Source: Oxyruncus cristatus
Taxonomy: Eukaryota; Chordata; Aves; Passeriformes; Cotingidae
Length of the DNA: 64,000 nt
Reading direction: 5' to 3'
Assembly (NCBI GenBank): GCA_013399855.1
Contig: VXAY01000710.1
Location: 1,025,337-1,089,336 of the forward strand
Shown here piece by piece: positions 12,131 to 23,560 of the stretch; the first letter of the stretch is position 1, and every line of letters begins with the position of its first letter. A program made the position numbers and the translations under genes. The notes beneath the pieces were generated by a model. It did no database searches and was not told the origin of the DNA. It worked only from the letters and a program-made list of their open reading frames with translations.

Positions 12131-12891
12131 ATTAGGAGTGTAAGGTGCTACACCTGGGTCAGGGCAATCCCAAGGACAACTGCAGGCTGAGCAGAAAATG
12201 GGTTGAGGGCAGCCCTGTAAAGAAGGACTTGGAGGTGTTGGTGGATGAGAGGCTTGACATGATCCAGCAATGTGCACCTGCAGCCCAGAGAGCCAGTTGT
12301 GTTCTGGGCTGCATCCAAAGCAGTGTGGCCAGCAGGTTGAGGGAGGGGATTCTGCCCCTCTGCTCTGCTCTGCTGAGACCCCACCTGGAGTATTGCACCC
12401 AAGTCTGGAGTCTCCAACATAATAAGGATGTGGACCTGCTGGAGTCAGTCCAGAGGAGGGCATGGATCAGAAACATGGATCACAGGATTGGAGCACATGT
12501 CCAATACAGACAGGATGAGAAAGTTCAGGTTGTTCAGCCTGGAGAAGAGAAGGCTCTGGGGAGAGCTTATTGTAGCCTTCTAGTACCTAAAGAGGGCTAC
12601 AAGAAAGACAGAGACAAACTTTTTATAAGGACATATAGAGATAGGACAAGGGGGGATGGCTTTAAACTAAAAGAGGGTAGATTAGATTAATATAAGGAAG
12701 AAATTTTTTTACGGGGTGGGGGTGGGTGAGGCACTGTGCAGACACTCTCTCTGGATGTCTTCAAGGCCAGGTTGGATGGAGCTCTGAGCAGCTTGGTGTA
12801 GTGAAAGATGTTCCTGTCCACAGCAGGGTGGTTGCAACTAGATAATCTTTAAGGTCCCTTCCAACACAAACCATTTTATGATTCTATGACT
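12131..12891 (+). mobile_element. CR1 LINE, 3' part (plus strand)
   Basis: The plus strand encodes CR1 ORF2 C-terminal blocks (MLHLGQGNP, KKDLEVLVDERLDM, REGILPLCSALLRPHLEY, DLLESVQRRAW), then a 3' UTR, and ends in ATTTTATGATTCTATGAC, the CR1 terminal octamer-like repeat. The copy starts downstream of the FADD catalytic motif, so it is 5'-truncated. The open frame at 12145-12690 (181 codons) is a relic of this ORF2 and not a host gene. It is the inverted counterpart of the fragment at 2031-2915, covering almost the same part of the element. Confidence 0.92.
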
Positions 12892-15800
12892 CCTGGTTTC
12901 TTGGCTTCAGAGGAATTTTTAATTATGAACATCTATGCTTATGTTCTTTCTCTTTATTTCTTGTTATATCCTTCACGGTGGTAAACCTAGATCAGGATTC
13001 ATTCTTGACACCTTAAAATGCCATATAAATCTTCTTGCTGCAGCAACGGAAGATGCCAACTAGCTTTGCTGGAAATGGCATCTTGGCATCGTGTGCAGTT
13101 GTCTAACTGTGTAGAGGGCCAGAATTATCAGAAGGGACTAATGATTCTGCTACCCAGATGAAACCTCTCCATGTGTCAGACAGTGGGTAGAGCCATATCT
13201 TAAAAATCAATACGTCAAAATATGTCAGAAAGAACACACTTAACATCTTTGGAAAATTTTAACTTATCATTTAGGACAAGGACTGCTGTTGGGCAATGAT
13301 AAAGCCGGGGAGTATTGTCTTATGATTTTATTGCCTTTGTCCTACAGATCTTATTCCTGTGAGGAATAACATTTGCAAATATCGCACATCAGATGTTATA
13401 TTTCTTGTGCCACAAAAGTAATTGAAAATACATTGAGGGATTTCATATCTTAGAAAAGGTTTCTTACACTCAGCTTTATGAATTCAGCTTGTAGAAAAAG
13501 CATTATTCTTTCACTCATTTTCAGTGAAGAGGTTTGAGAATGTATTTTCTTTCCTTCTGTGTCAATATGATACTGTAGGAAAACACTGGACAGATGAAGT
13601 AAATGAATGGATTAAAAAAATCAGCTCAGGACTGCTCAGTCATAACTGCATGCCTTATCACCTGAAAAAACCATGAAAAATCAATTATTCTATAATTCTG
13701 TGAAAATCGGACTAATGTTTTTCAGGAACACTTTTGAAATGTGATGTGCATGCCATGCAATATTTACACAGAGTATTTTGGAAATGTGGTAACTTCAGCA
13801 CAAGCAAACATGGAATCACTTGTCATTCATTTGTACCAAGCCAGTCTAACAGACAACACATGCCGAATGATACTTCTGTGTACTGTGGAAGAAAAAAAAA
13901 AAAAAAAGCTCTGTGTAGTCCTAAACATTACAATTCAGATTTGTATTAGGTGGGAAAGTGCTTTTGTAGAAAAAATAACACCACCACCTAAAGCCCAAAT
14001 AATTTAATGTACTCTAATACCAAATTTTTCTGTGCACATTCATTATGCCAGATAGGGAAGAAAAAACTTACAGAAAAGGAACAAGCTGTTTCATACAGAG
14101 CCTTCACTTTCAACGCACAGAGGAAAATTTTATTTCAGAAAAGAAGATTTGTTATCTTATAGAATTAGAAATGGATTCAAGAATGAGATCATGCTAGAAC
14201 ACTCTCACTTTTCCTACAGAAGTAGACTAGGAAACATGAAAGGCAAAATAACATGCCAAAATAACACCCAGTTATTCAATAGTTGTGAGAAAAATCTCCA
14301 CTGCTCCACAACATTTAGCCTCTTTGTAAGACCATATGTTTTTGAACAGCACGGACAATCTCATTTTTTTAAGGTGAAACAAAAATCCGGGATAGAGAGT
14401 CAGCAACTCACAAGTGTTTCTGGTCAGTAGGACATTGATGTATTTTCCAAAGTGGACCCAGTAAAGAACTTTCTGATTATTAATAAACATCGATTCTAGA
14501 AGTAAATGCGTGAAAATATTGTGCAACTAATGATGTATCTTCTTAACCAGATTATTTGGGAAAATGAGCACAAGTTCAGTTTACAAAAACAATTTCGGAA
14601 AGCTGAAAAGAATACAAGAAAACTGAATACAGAAAAGCAAGCCACTTGTGTCAGTATTTTTAATGCTGGTCTCCTTCTGCAGCATGGAATAATGATGTTC
14701 TTTTCCACATGATCAAAAAGCATATGATTACTAATGAGATGGAGATTATATGCCTTCATTTTTAAATCAAAAGATGCAATTTTGACCCTGAGGAATGCCA
14801 CCAGAAAGTGCAAAGTAGAAGATCCCCTGTGTGCAGTGACTGTTTTACTTTTGCTATTCTTTTGGGTGTTAACATTTCTTTATTACTAAGTACACAGTCC
14901 AAGTTTTAGTATTGGATTAGTTTGGGAAGGGATATAGCTTTATCTCCTCTTTTCACTCCAAAAAGTGTTTGCTTTGCTTTCTTCAGCATTAGAGGACTGA
15001 AAATATAACCATGATCATCAGCCGTGTGGATAGTTACTGCATTTGCTGTCCACTGACTTGACTGTTCATTTTCTTGCAATAAACATTGTGCATCTTCTCG
15101 CTTGATGAGATTGGAAGAAAGAAACATTGGGTGTCTGCTGCTTGAAGTCCCTCGGTGTTAAAGATAGTGAGGAAGGTGCTAAAAAATAACCTGTTTTGCA
15201 GAGAAAAATAGAGCAGAGTCTGTCTCAGAACTGCAGAGCAGGAGTCTGAAAATCATTACATTTTTTTGCCACCCCTAATAGAAAATAGCAGCCCCTAATG
15301 TGCATGGGAGGCCTCAGGAAATCATCACTGAATAATTAAGGAATTTACTGACCTTCAGATTGAAGAGACTCCCAAGGAAGGGCAAAATGAAGAAGGTGGG
15401 TCAGCAGCATTTAACTCTTTATTAAGATATAACTGTTGTTATCAGAGCAGAAACTTTTTTGTTCCTCTGATTCCCACTCTGAACCTGAACATAATCCTAT
15501 GATCTGACCAACTTAAATAGTGCATGGATGTGGCAGACTTCTTTTTCACTGCACTTCTGGTAGAGGGCAGTTGTATGAATAACATTGCTTGAAATGTCCA
15601 CAAAAATAATTTATCTCTCTGAATTTACTATAATGATCTACTGGTTTGACTAATTATTTTTGTGAGGAAAACCTTTGCTTGCCTGACACCATAAAATCAC
15701 CATAAAAATGTTCTCAGCTTGGAGCACTACACTATATATATTGCAAAAATATTCTCCGCCAGTATAAAGAAAGGCTTTAAACATGTCACTCCTTATTAAT

Positions 15801-16596
15801 ATCACACCATTAGAAACCAGAGACAAAAGGAAGGAGGGCAAAATTGTTGTTGCTTTATTTAGAAACGAAGTACATGGGAAAAAAAAAGTCTCACTAGTTA
15901 CAAGGCACATGGTGATGTCACATTCCACAAAGATTTTTGTTCAAGGAATATAGCAGTCTGTATCTGTTAATTTTTATAACACTTAACACTAACTGGAGCA
16001 GAAGGAAAACACAGTATGTTCCTTTACTGCCATTGTATATAGCTAAATATAGGAATCCTATGGAGCCTGTAGGTAAATTCTTGTTATCTAAGGAATCATT
16101 TATTACTCAGTCAAGTCTGCACAGAAAGACAAGTCAATCACACAAGTTTGAGATGCCTGATAGTGGTTGTTTAGAAAAGTCTGACCTGAGCTCATTCTTA
16201 AGATAAATTACTTTCTTAAGTGTGCTCAGAGGCAAATCACTGTCTGCAATTCAGCTATATGGCAAATGCCTCTATAACAGCATGATACCTGTATGCATAC
16301 CATGCCTCCCACATCCCTCTTTCCTTTAAAAGGAAACTTGAATGGTCAGGGAAGACAAGAGGTGCAGTACAATCCAATGTTTTCCACAGTCCGTATGGCT
16401 CTCAAGAGAAGCGGCAGAAGTAGCCAGTCACCCTGCTATGTAAGTGCAGCCAAAAAAATGGTAATGGAATCTCAGTGCTCTGAATTATTGTGTATATAAT
16501 GGCATGCAATTTTATGTGACATGAGTAATCAGAGGAAAGGATATTTTATTGATTTGCATCATAAACACCTTCTGGTAATATCATGACTTTGACAAG
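12892..16596. other. Long non-coding stretch
   Basis: AT-rich sequence without a recognisable gene or repeat family, apart from a 16-base A run at 13892-13907. Several open frames of 60-105 codons overlap on both strands in 14149-14813 and 15650-16499. None carries a motif I recognise. Confidence 0.5.
13892..13907. repeat. Poly-A tract (A16)
   Basis: An uninterrupted run of 16 A. No processed pseudogene or non-CR1 retrotransposon body is seen upstream of it. Confidence 0.9.
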
Positions 16597-17145
16597 ATCA
16601 CAGAATTACAGAGTATGCCAAGTTGGAAAGGACCTACAAGCATCATTGAGTCCAACTCCTGGTCCTGCACCATTCCCAAGAACTCACACCACATGCTTGA
16701 GAGTATCATCCAAATGCTTCTTGAACTCTGTCAGGCTTGGTGCTGTGACCATTTCCCTGGGGAGCTGTTCCAGTGCTCAACCACTCTCTGGGTGAAGAAC
16801 CTTTCGCTAATATCCAACCTAAGAAACCTCCCCTGACACAATCTCAGGCCATTCCCTCAGATCCTGTCACTGGTCACCACAGAGAAGAGATCAGTGCCTC
16901 TCCCTCCTCTTCCTCTTAAGAGTAAGTTATAGACTGATTTGTATGAGGTCTCCCTTCTCCTCTTCTTCAGTCTCCTCTTCTCCAGGCTGAACTCAATGAG
17001 TGCCCTCAGCCATTCCTCATATGGCTTCCCCTCAAGGCCCTTCACCATCTTTTTTGACCACCTTTGGACTCTCTCCAATAGCTTAATATCTTTCTTATAT
17101 TGTGGTGCCTAAAACTGCACACAATACTCGAGGTGAGGCTGAACC
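16597..17145 (-). mobile_element. CR1 LINE 3' fragment (SINE-partner type tail)
   Basis: The antisense 3' end (ATCACAGAATTACAGAGTATGCC) leads into a 3' UTR (AAGTTGGAAAGGACC, TGAGTCCAACTCCTGG, CTGTCAGGCTTGGTGC). It then reaches codons from the end of ORF2 on the minus strand (LEGKPYEEWLRA and FSLEKRRLK at 16857-17078). This subfamily recurs at 32578 and 37552. Its 3' end resembles the tail of the SINE at 39632. Confidence 0.9.
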
Positions 17146-20100
17146 TTGATGATAGTCTGTTCTGTACACAAATTGTAAAATACACCCAACATATGCACTT
17201 TTTTTAGTCAAAAGGCTACTAGTTTTTATGTAACTTTTTTTGCCATACTTGTTTTCACATTGCCAGATTTATACGAGCATTATCTTTAATAGAAATTTGG
17301 AAAATTTGAAATAACTTGACACTCATACATGTAGCAGACATGAGAATAGAATTGTCCCCTTCAGACACTGATATCTAAATTACCAATGCTTTTAAAAAAA
17401 AATAATTATTCTGACAGCTCATAAAAGAGTAGGACAGCAACTGCTGATACCAGGAAGCATGATGGTATCCACTGTGTGAGCATACGGAAAATATGCAAGG
17501 CAGAAAGTTCTGCCTAGTTGAAATCTATTTCAGCCATTTTGAAACACAAGTATGAAGTGGTAAATAGGCTGTAGAGTATAATCTACTTCACTGTTTGCAG
17601 TTCATGGCTGATAAATGCACCTTAATGATCATAAAATTTGATGGATGCTTGAAATATAAAGCACAATTTTCACGGTGCGTTCCCTGATTTGTCAAGATTG
17701 TGCAATTAGCCAAGGTTCAGTCATATATTTGAAAGTACACAGCACAACTTCTGCCTCTGGCATCTTCAAGACCATCAGAACACCATGTGGGTGCAATTAC
17801 TGACTACTGGACAACATCACTTTCAGGTTATGAAAAATGTTTCATGAAATTTTCTGTTCTTCTGTAGTTTGTAGAAGGGTACCATCACAAGCCTGTTGAA
17901 CTTCAAGGTTAAGCGCTGTAAAAAGATGCATGGTACAAACATTTTGGAAAGCAGACATTTCAGAAATTGTATCATCCTGAAAGAAAGGTGTTTCAAGGAG
18001 GAAGGATCTCCAGCTTTTGAGGCACATTTCTCATATGGAGGCTAATAGTTGTTTAAAGGCTGGCATGGTGAGATGGATTGTTTCTAAGTGTAGCTAGACA
18101 ATGAATCACAGTGGTGTGGCAGGGAGATTGAGACACTCTAAACTGAATCACGAACCAAAGTACTGTGGAAAGTTGAAGATCAGCCTGTGGTCAGTGAATG
18201 CAAAGAAGGAAGCAGTGATTTTTAAGTTGTCATGTTAGTGTGGAAGATTTCGGGCATTGATATGTTCAGTAGATACTCAAAACCAAACTGCATATTACCC
18301 TGGGCCTAACTGCATAAACATCTATACAAGTCTTTGATATTACATGGATGCTATAGACATTTTGAAGGTTTTGACAAATACATATTTTCTTCCCAATTCT
18401 ACATCAGAAACTGGGAATAAATATTGGCTAACAAGCAGTCTGTCAATAATTTGTAGACTGCACATCCAAGGATTTAAATGTCCCAAGTAGAAAAGTTTTC
18501 CAGTCATCAGAAAACATGTAAAAGTTAAGAATTTCTCATTCTCTGATGACTTGAAGGAGTGAAATGTCCAGGCTCAGTTTTCTCCAGCTGCATACACTCC
18601 TGTGTGAGTGATGATGGGCTCAGCCATCCATGCAATGCAGAGGGAGAGAGTGCTCGCATTACTCTGCCACAAATGTGTTGTATCCTCATGCCTTGTGGAA
18701 GGGGAAAATGTGGTAACTGAAGCTCCTCATAGCTAAAAGCTGACTGCTATGCAAACTACTGGTTATGCACTTCAGTTGCTTCAGATGTGCTGAAGTACTA
18801 ATGGGGATACTGATTACTACTATAGGCATTTTAGGGATGTTTTTGATGAGGGGAAAAAAGGGTGTCTAACTCTTCCCAACCTTTGAAGTGCTGTGTTGAT
18901 TCAATCTTTCTTCTTGACTAAGGAGGCCCAAATGTACTCTTAGTGAGTGTTACACGTGGAGTAGAGGTATTACTGCTTTGGGGATGATTAATATCTCTTA
19001 ATTTACTGATCTGGTGATGGAGAAGAGTGATAATATGGTGAAAGCCCAGATATGAGTGCGAGAAGAATTTATTCTATTTTTATCTCTTCATGTTGGTTTC
19101 AATTTCTCTCTTCCATTTGTACAAAGAAAGTGGTAATTTTAGTTTAGATATGCCCAAAGACTTAGAGCGCTGATTTTTTTAAAAAGGGTATTTGATATTT
19201 GTATAAAAAGTGCTTGAAAATATTTTAACATGTTATTTTCATCTTTAATTAATACTGTTTAACCAATCCCCATTTACTCACACATTTTACAAACATTTTT
19301 TCTCTATTTTTAAGGGAACCATGAAAAAAAACCAACTTAAAATTGATCTCTGCTTTAACCTCTCCTGGTAGAGAAAAATCATGCAAAAAACATGGCACAT
19401 GGGATAGCTGTAAGGTGGGGTTCATAGCAGTACCCTGCTCCGTGTTTTTTGCATATAAAAGTTATACAGAGGCTGAGAACACTGGGTTATATAAAAACAT
19501 TGGGACATATAAACATCATATTTCTAGGCTAAAGTAATTATCTGCAGTTCATGGAGAGAGAAAGGAGCCTCCGGTGAGCCATTCGTTCCACTTCAAAAAG
19601 TTAGTTGCTTGAGATTTGCAGAATTAATTGTCCACCCATTTCTCTTCATCAGAGATGAACAACTGGTTTATAAATTACACTTAATTTTCAGCAGATAAAA
19701 TTTGCTACTATAGAAAAAAATCAGAATTAGTGTTCAGTTCTCCTGCAATCTTACAAAAATTTTCAAGATCAAAGTGGTCAGAGTTTGAGAGGTTTCTACT
19801 CTCTTTGGTGTAAGTCTTTCATTATTTTTCTGCTTGCCATACTATTTTTCTCAGCTTGTTCTAGGTTTTTTTAGTTTGGCTGTGAGTTCTTGGCTGCATG
19901 CTAATACAGATAAAAATGAGGTCCCATATGGTTCTGTACACTGTCCAATACTAAAATCAGAAGGGTTCTAATATGGGAATTCAAATCTACCCCATACTCA
20001 GAAATATGAAATTGCTCAGATTCCACCCAGATTCAAAGTTCTTTTTTGTCTAAATGTAATGTACGTGACAAGAGGAAGACAATGCAGAGAGAGGAAGGAG

Positions 20101-22636
20101 TGAATAGGCAGAATTCCACTCTCTAAGGCCAGGAATAGATTTGCTGTTGTCAGCAGATCTGCCACTAAACACAGTGCAGAATGCTGTAAATATCACAGCA
20201 TGGCACCATCTACAACTTACAAAAGATCACACCAGGGTATTACTGATGTGGTCTCCTCTACTGTATACAGCTCCAGTGATAAAAGGCGGGAGAGTTGCCA
20301 TCATGCCTGTACATTTTATGCTGTGAAAAGAATGCAAGATATTTTTATAACTGTCTGGTTTCCCTCTTTTCCTTCAGGCATCTTTCCTCAGGCAGCCTTC
20401 CAAATGTAAGGCCATCATACAAGAAAAATAAACAAATAAAATAACTGGATTAGCACTGCACAAACAAAACCTAGGAATTTTAAAGGAACAGGTTAGAAAT
20501 ATGGTGTTTGCATGTCTTGCAGTTTGAAGGGTCAGAGAGTAGCTAAAACCTGACAGCTAATCTGCAGTGCCAACTGACAATTTTCTAAACTTGCCTTTTT
20601 ATGCTTTACTTTTGAAAGCCATATAAAATAGTCAGTAATTAATAAAAGTTAGGGAAACTTGAAATTCTTCCCTTATTTTCTGTTTTTTGGTTTTTTTCCT
20701 TTGGTGATCAAGCTGTTCTAATCCTTATGTTTTGCAGACATATGGAGTGAAAAAGATTTACAAAGCTCTTCAAAACAAAATAGATATGACTGAAATGATA
20801 GACATCATTGACCATGGTGGAAGCCTATTGTCATTGGCCAGATAATTTTTAATAGAATTAGATCCAAGTAAGAATTTTAGAGGCCAAAAGCAGCATTTTT
20901 TCAAGATTTACTTTGAAGTATTCATTGTTGTTCCTGTCCTCTCTTCACTTCTGACTCTTCTCAGCCAATGACTCTTCTTCTAGAGCACTGCAACTGCTGG
21001 AACTCCAGAGAAAAATGTTTCCAACCCTTGTCATGCATGAGCGAGAGGACTGAGAGGCACCATAATGCTGCACTGTTCTGGGAAAGTAAGTATTGCCAGC
21101 ACTAGGATTAGGATAGATGGGAATTATTAAGACCAGCTGATTCAATGTAGGATTTCCACTCTCATCACATCTCTGAACAGACACATGCTCTTTTTGCATG
21201 GCTCACAAGGTTCATGTGAGGGACAGTACTGCAGTCCCATTTATCCTTGGGCTGTACCACTGTGACTAAAGACAGGATTTTCACTAATACAAGGCAACAC
21301 TTAGAATATTTTTTTCCCTGTAGCAACAGAAAGAACAGGTTAGGTAAAAAAAGACATTGTAAAGAAAATGAGAATATAGAAGGAACATCCAATGTGAAAA
21401 GAGGTGAGAAGTGGACAGAAATAAGTGAGTGCAGTAAGTTAGAATGGGAAGTGGAATGGTAATAGTATTAGAAAAGAGGGCGATTTGGGGATACACGACT
21501 AGAAATGGACATAATTATACATGTCTTAGGAAGGCCAGAGTAAAGGGAATACCAGCATTTAGACACCATCACAAAAGATAAAGAGAAATCTGGAAACTCT
21601 TTCTGACCAGCATGCAGACAAATCACAGAGAAAGAATGAGAAGTGTAATTGGGAAGGAAAATCCAGGAAAGGTAAATAATTCTAGAAAGCCTTTACTATT
21701 GGTCAAGGTATCTGAATTGTAGATGTTAATGCTATAGTGTGAATCTTACTCTGGTCCTTGATTTTCATCATGTAGTATCTTTCTGTCACTTAATACTTCA
21801 TTCTGGCACTGGAAAACAAAGAACACACATTTTGCTGCTGATCCCAATCCCTCCAGTAATTCTGACTTTTGTCAGTTTTCATAATTTATGCACTGTCTTT
21901 GTGCACTGCTGTACAGTCTTACCAGAAACCTCATGGCGACATGCAGATCTTTCCATAGAACTCTGCATCTTATGCTCCCTGAAAAATTAAGACTTGAATA
22001 TTTCTATGTACACATGTCTAACAAGGCCTATCTGACTGATGTAAGAAAGAAAGGCAGTGAGAATTCAGTATTTGAGACCTCATAGACTTTTGCAGTTCTA
22101 CAAGAATGAGTGATTTGCTTTTTGAAGGGCAGAAGGTCATGAACAAACAGAAGATGGATGTAGAAGAAGGATAGAAGACAATTTAATACCACATATTAAA
22201 TATCACATATTTAATTCCACATATCAGAGGAATTATACACATTGATTCCCCAGGAGAGAGAGGAAGAAACACAGGTAGATTCAAGAGTTTCTGCAGAAGC
22301 ATTCATCTAGTTGGAAACACAAGAGGACAGAGCAGATGATCTTGTGGAGTGCAGGGTAAGAGAACACATAGCTGAGGGAGATAACAGGAGGAACGTTGTG
22401 TGCTGATAGATTAAAGAGTACAGAACTTATTAATTAATTGGGACTTGTAATATTGCAAAATGGCATTGCTGCAGGCAAAATAGAGAGCAATTTCTTGAAC
22501 GGTGTGATCAGCAAGTGGGGATTTTCTTGGATTTTTAACTTTAAACGTGCTATACTATTTTTGTGTCAGGGGAGACAGCACAGATCACAATTGCATCATC
22601 CTCTGTAAAATAGCAAAAGATACAGTGCTCAAGTAT
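17146..22636. other. Long non-coding stretch
   Basis: About 5.5 kb of AT-rich unique-looking sequence. At 20738 a pyrimidine-rich tract ending in TTTTGCAG is followed by 36 open codons, then TAA. This is too little to call an exon. Other short open frames have no motif. Confidence 0.5.
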
Positions 22637-22830
22637 TGTGAGGTAACCCTGGCTGGCAGCTCAGCCTCACACTTGCTCACTCACCCCAGTGGGATGGGGG
22701 AGGGAGAATTAGAAGTGTAAAATTAAGAACAGCTTGGGGTTGAGATAGGGACAGTTTAATAGGGAAAGGAAAAGCAAAACCCGTTTATGCAAGCAAAGTA
22801 AGGAATTAATTCACTGGCAGGTATCTCTTT

Positions 22831-22920
22831 AGCCATTTTAGCCATGCTAGCCATGGCAGCTGTTTAGCATTTTAGCCATGCTGGCCATGTTAGCTGTTTA
22901 ACCATGTTTAGCCAAGAGAG
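22831..22920. repeat. Imperfect tandem repeat inside the LTR
   Basis: Two units of about 34-36 bp share the framework GCCATGCTRGCCATG, then AGCTGTTTA, then a short ATTTTA-like or ATGTTTA end. A partial third copy follows. The related LTR at 35817 lacks this expansion, so it arose within this copy or its sublineage. Confidence 0.75.
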
Positions 22921-23138
22921 AAGGGCTCTATCATGCATAACAGATACTTGGGAAGACAAATGCTGTTACTCTGAAAATCCCTCCCACCCTTTCTCCTTCT
23001 TTCTCCAACCTCTTATTGCTGAGTATAACATCATGTTGCACGGAATACTCCTTTGGTCAATTGAGGCCAGCTGTCATGGCTGTGTACCCTCTTCTTGTAT
23101 GCCCCCAGTCTAATTGCTCTCAGGGTGAGGGTGAAAAA

Positions 23139-23399
23139 TCACAGAATCAGAGAATGGATCAGGTTGGAAGGGACCACAGTGGGTCATCTGGTCCAACCTC
23201 CCTGCTGAAGCCGAGTTATCCCAGGATTGTGTCCAGACGGTTCTTGAATATCTCCAGTGAGGGAGACTCCATGACCTCTCTGGGAAATCTGTTATAGTGC
23301 TTGGTCACTGCACAGTAAATAAGTTCTTCCTCATGTTGAAGTGGAACTTCCTGGGCATCAGTTTCTGTCCAGTGCCTTTTGCCCTATTGCTTGGCACAA
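23139..23399 (-). mobile_element. CR1 LINE 3' fragment nested in LTR
   Basis: The fragment starts with the antisense 3' end TCACAGAATCAGAGAATGG, then GGTTGGAAGGGACCACAG and GGTCATCTGGTCCAACC, and ends near TTGCTTGGCACAA. It holds only CR1 3' UTR. It interrupts LTR sequence that is continuous in the copy at 35817, so the CR1 inserted after the LTR. Confidence 0.88.
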
Positions 23400-23560
23400 C
23401 CAAAAAGTGTAACCAAAAATTGCTTGAAGCTGTGTAAGCACCACTCAGCAATAGCTAAAACACTGGTGTGTTATCAATACTGTATGGTCACAAATGCAAA
23501 AAATAGCAACCTACCAGCTGACATGAAGAAAATTAACTCTATCCCAACCAAAATCAGTAT

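Larger units (their letters stand above)
22637..23556 (-). mobile_element. Solo LTR split by a CR1 insertion
   Basis: This sequence is clearly homologous to the LTR at 35817-36390. Shared blocks include GTTTAATAGGGAAAG, a GGAATAYYCCTTTGGTCA-like motif, TTATCAATAC and GAAGAAAATT(A/T)A(A/G)CTCTATCCCA. The homology breaks at 23138 and resumes near 23400, with a CR1 3' fragment between. Orientation is inferred to be minus because that strand puts a TATA-like element and then an AT-rich termination region in LTR order. The pentamer AGTAT flanks it at 22632-22636 and 23556-23560, and the copy at the right overlaps the probable terminal CA by one base. A 5-bp duplication would fit an ERVL-like element. 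No internal retroviral gene is present. Confidence 0.82.

Noticed and set aside
12145..12690. 181-codon open frame as a host gene
   Set aside because: It encodes CR1 ORF2 C-terminal blocks and lies within a CR1 fragment with a proper CR1 3' end.
13741..14007. Open frames across the poly-A tract
   Set aside because: The Lys run is the A16 tract itself and the flanking peptides have no recognisable similarity.
20738..20850. Exon after TTTTGCAG at 20738
   Set aside because: Only 36 codons precede TAA and no donor falls inside the open frame; a GTAAGA follows only after the stop.
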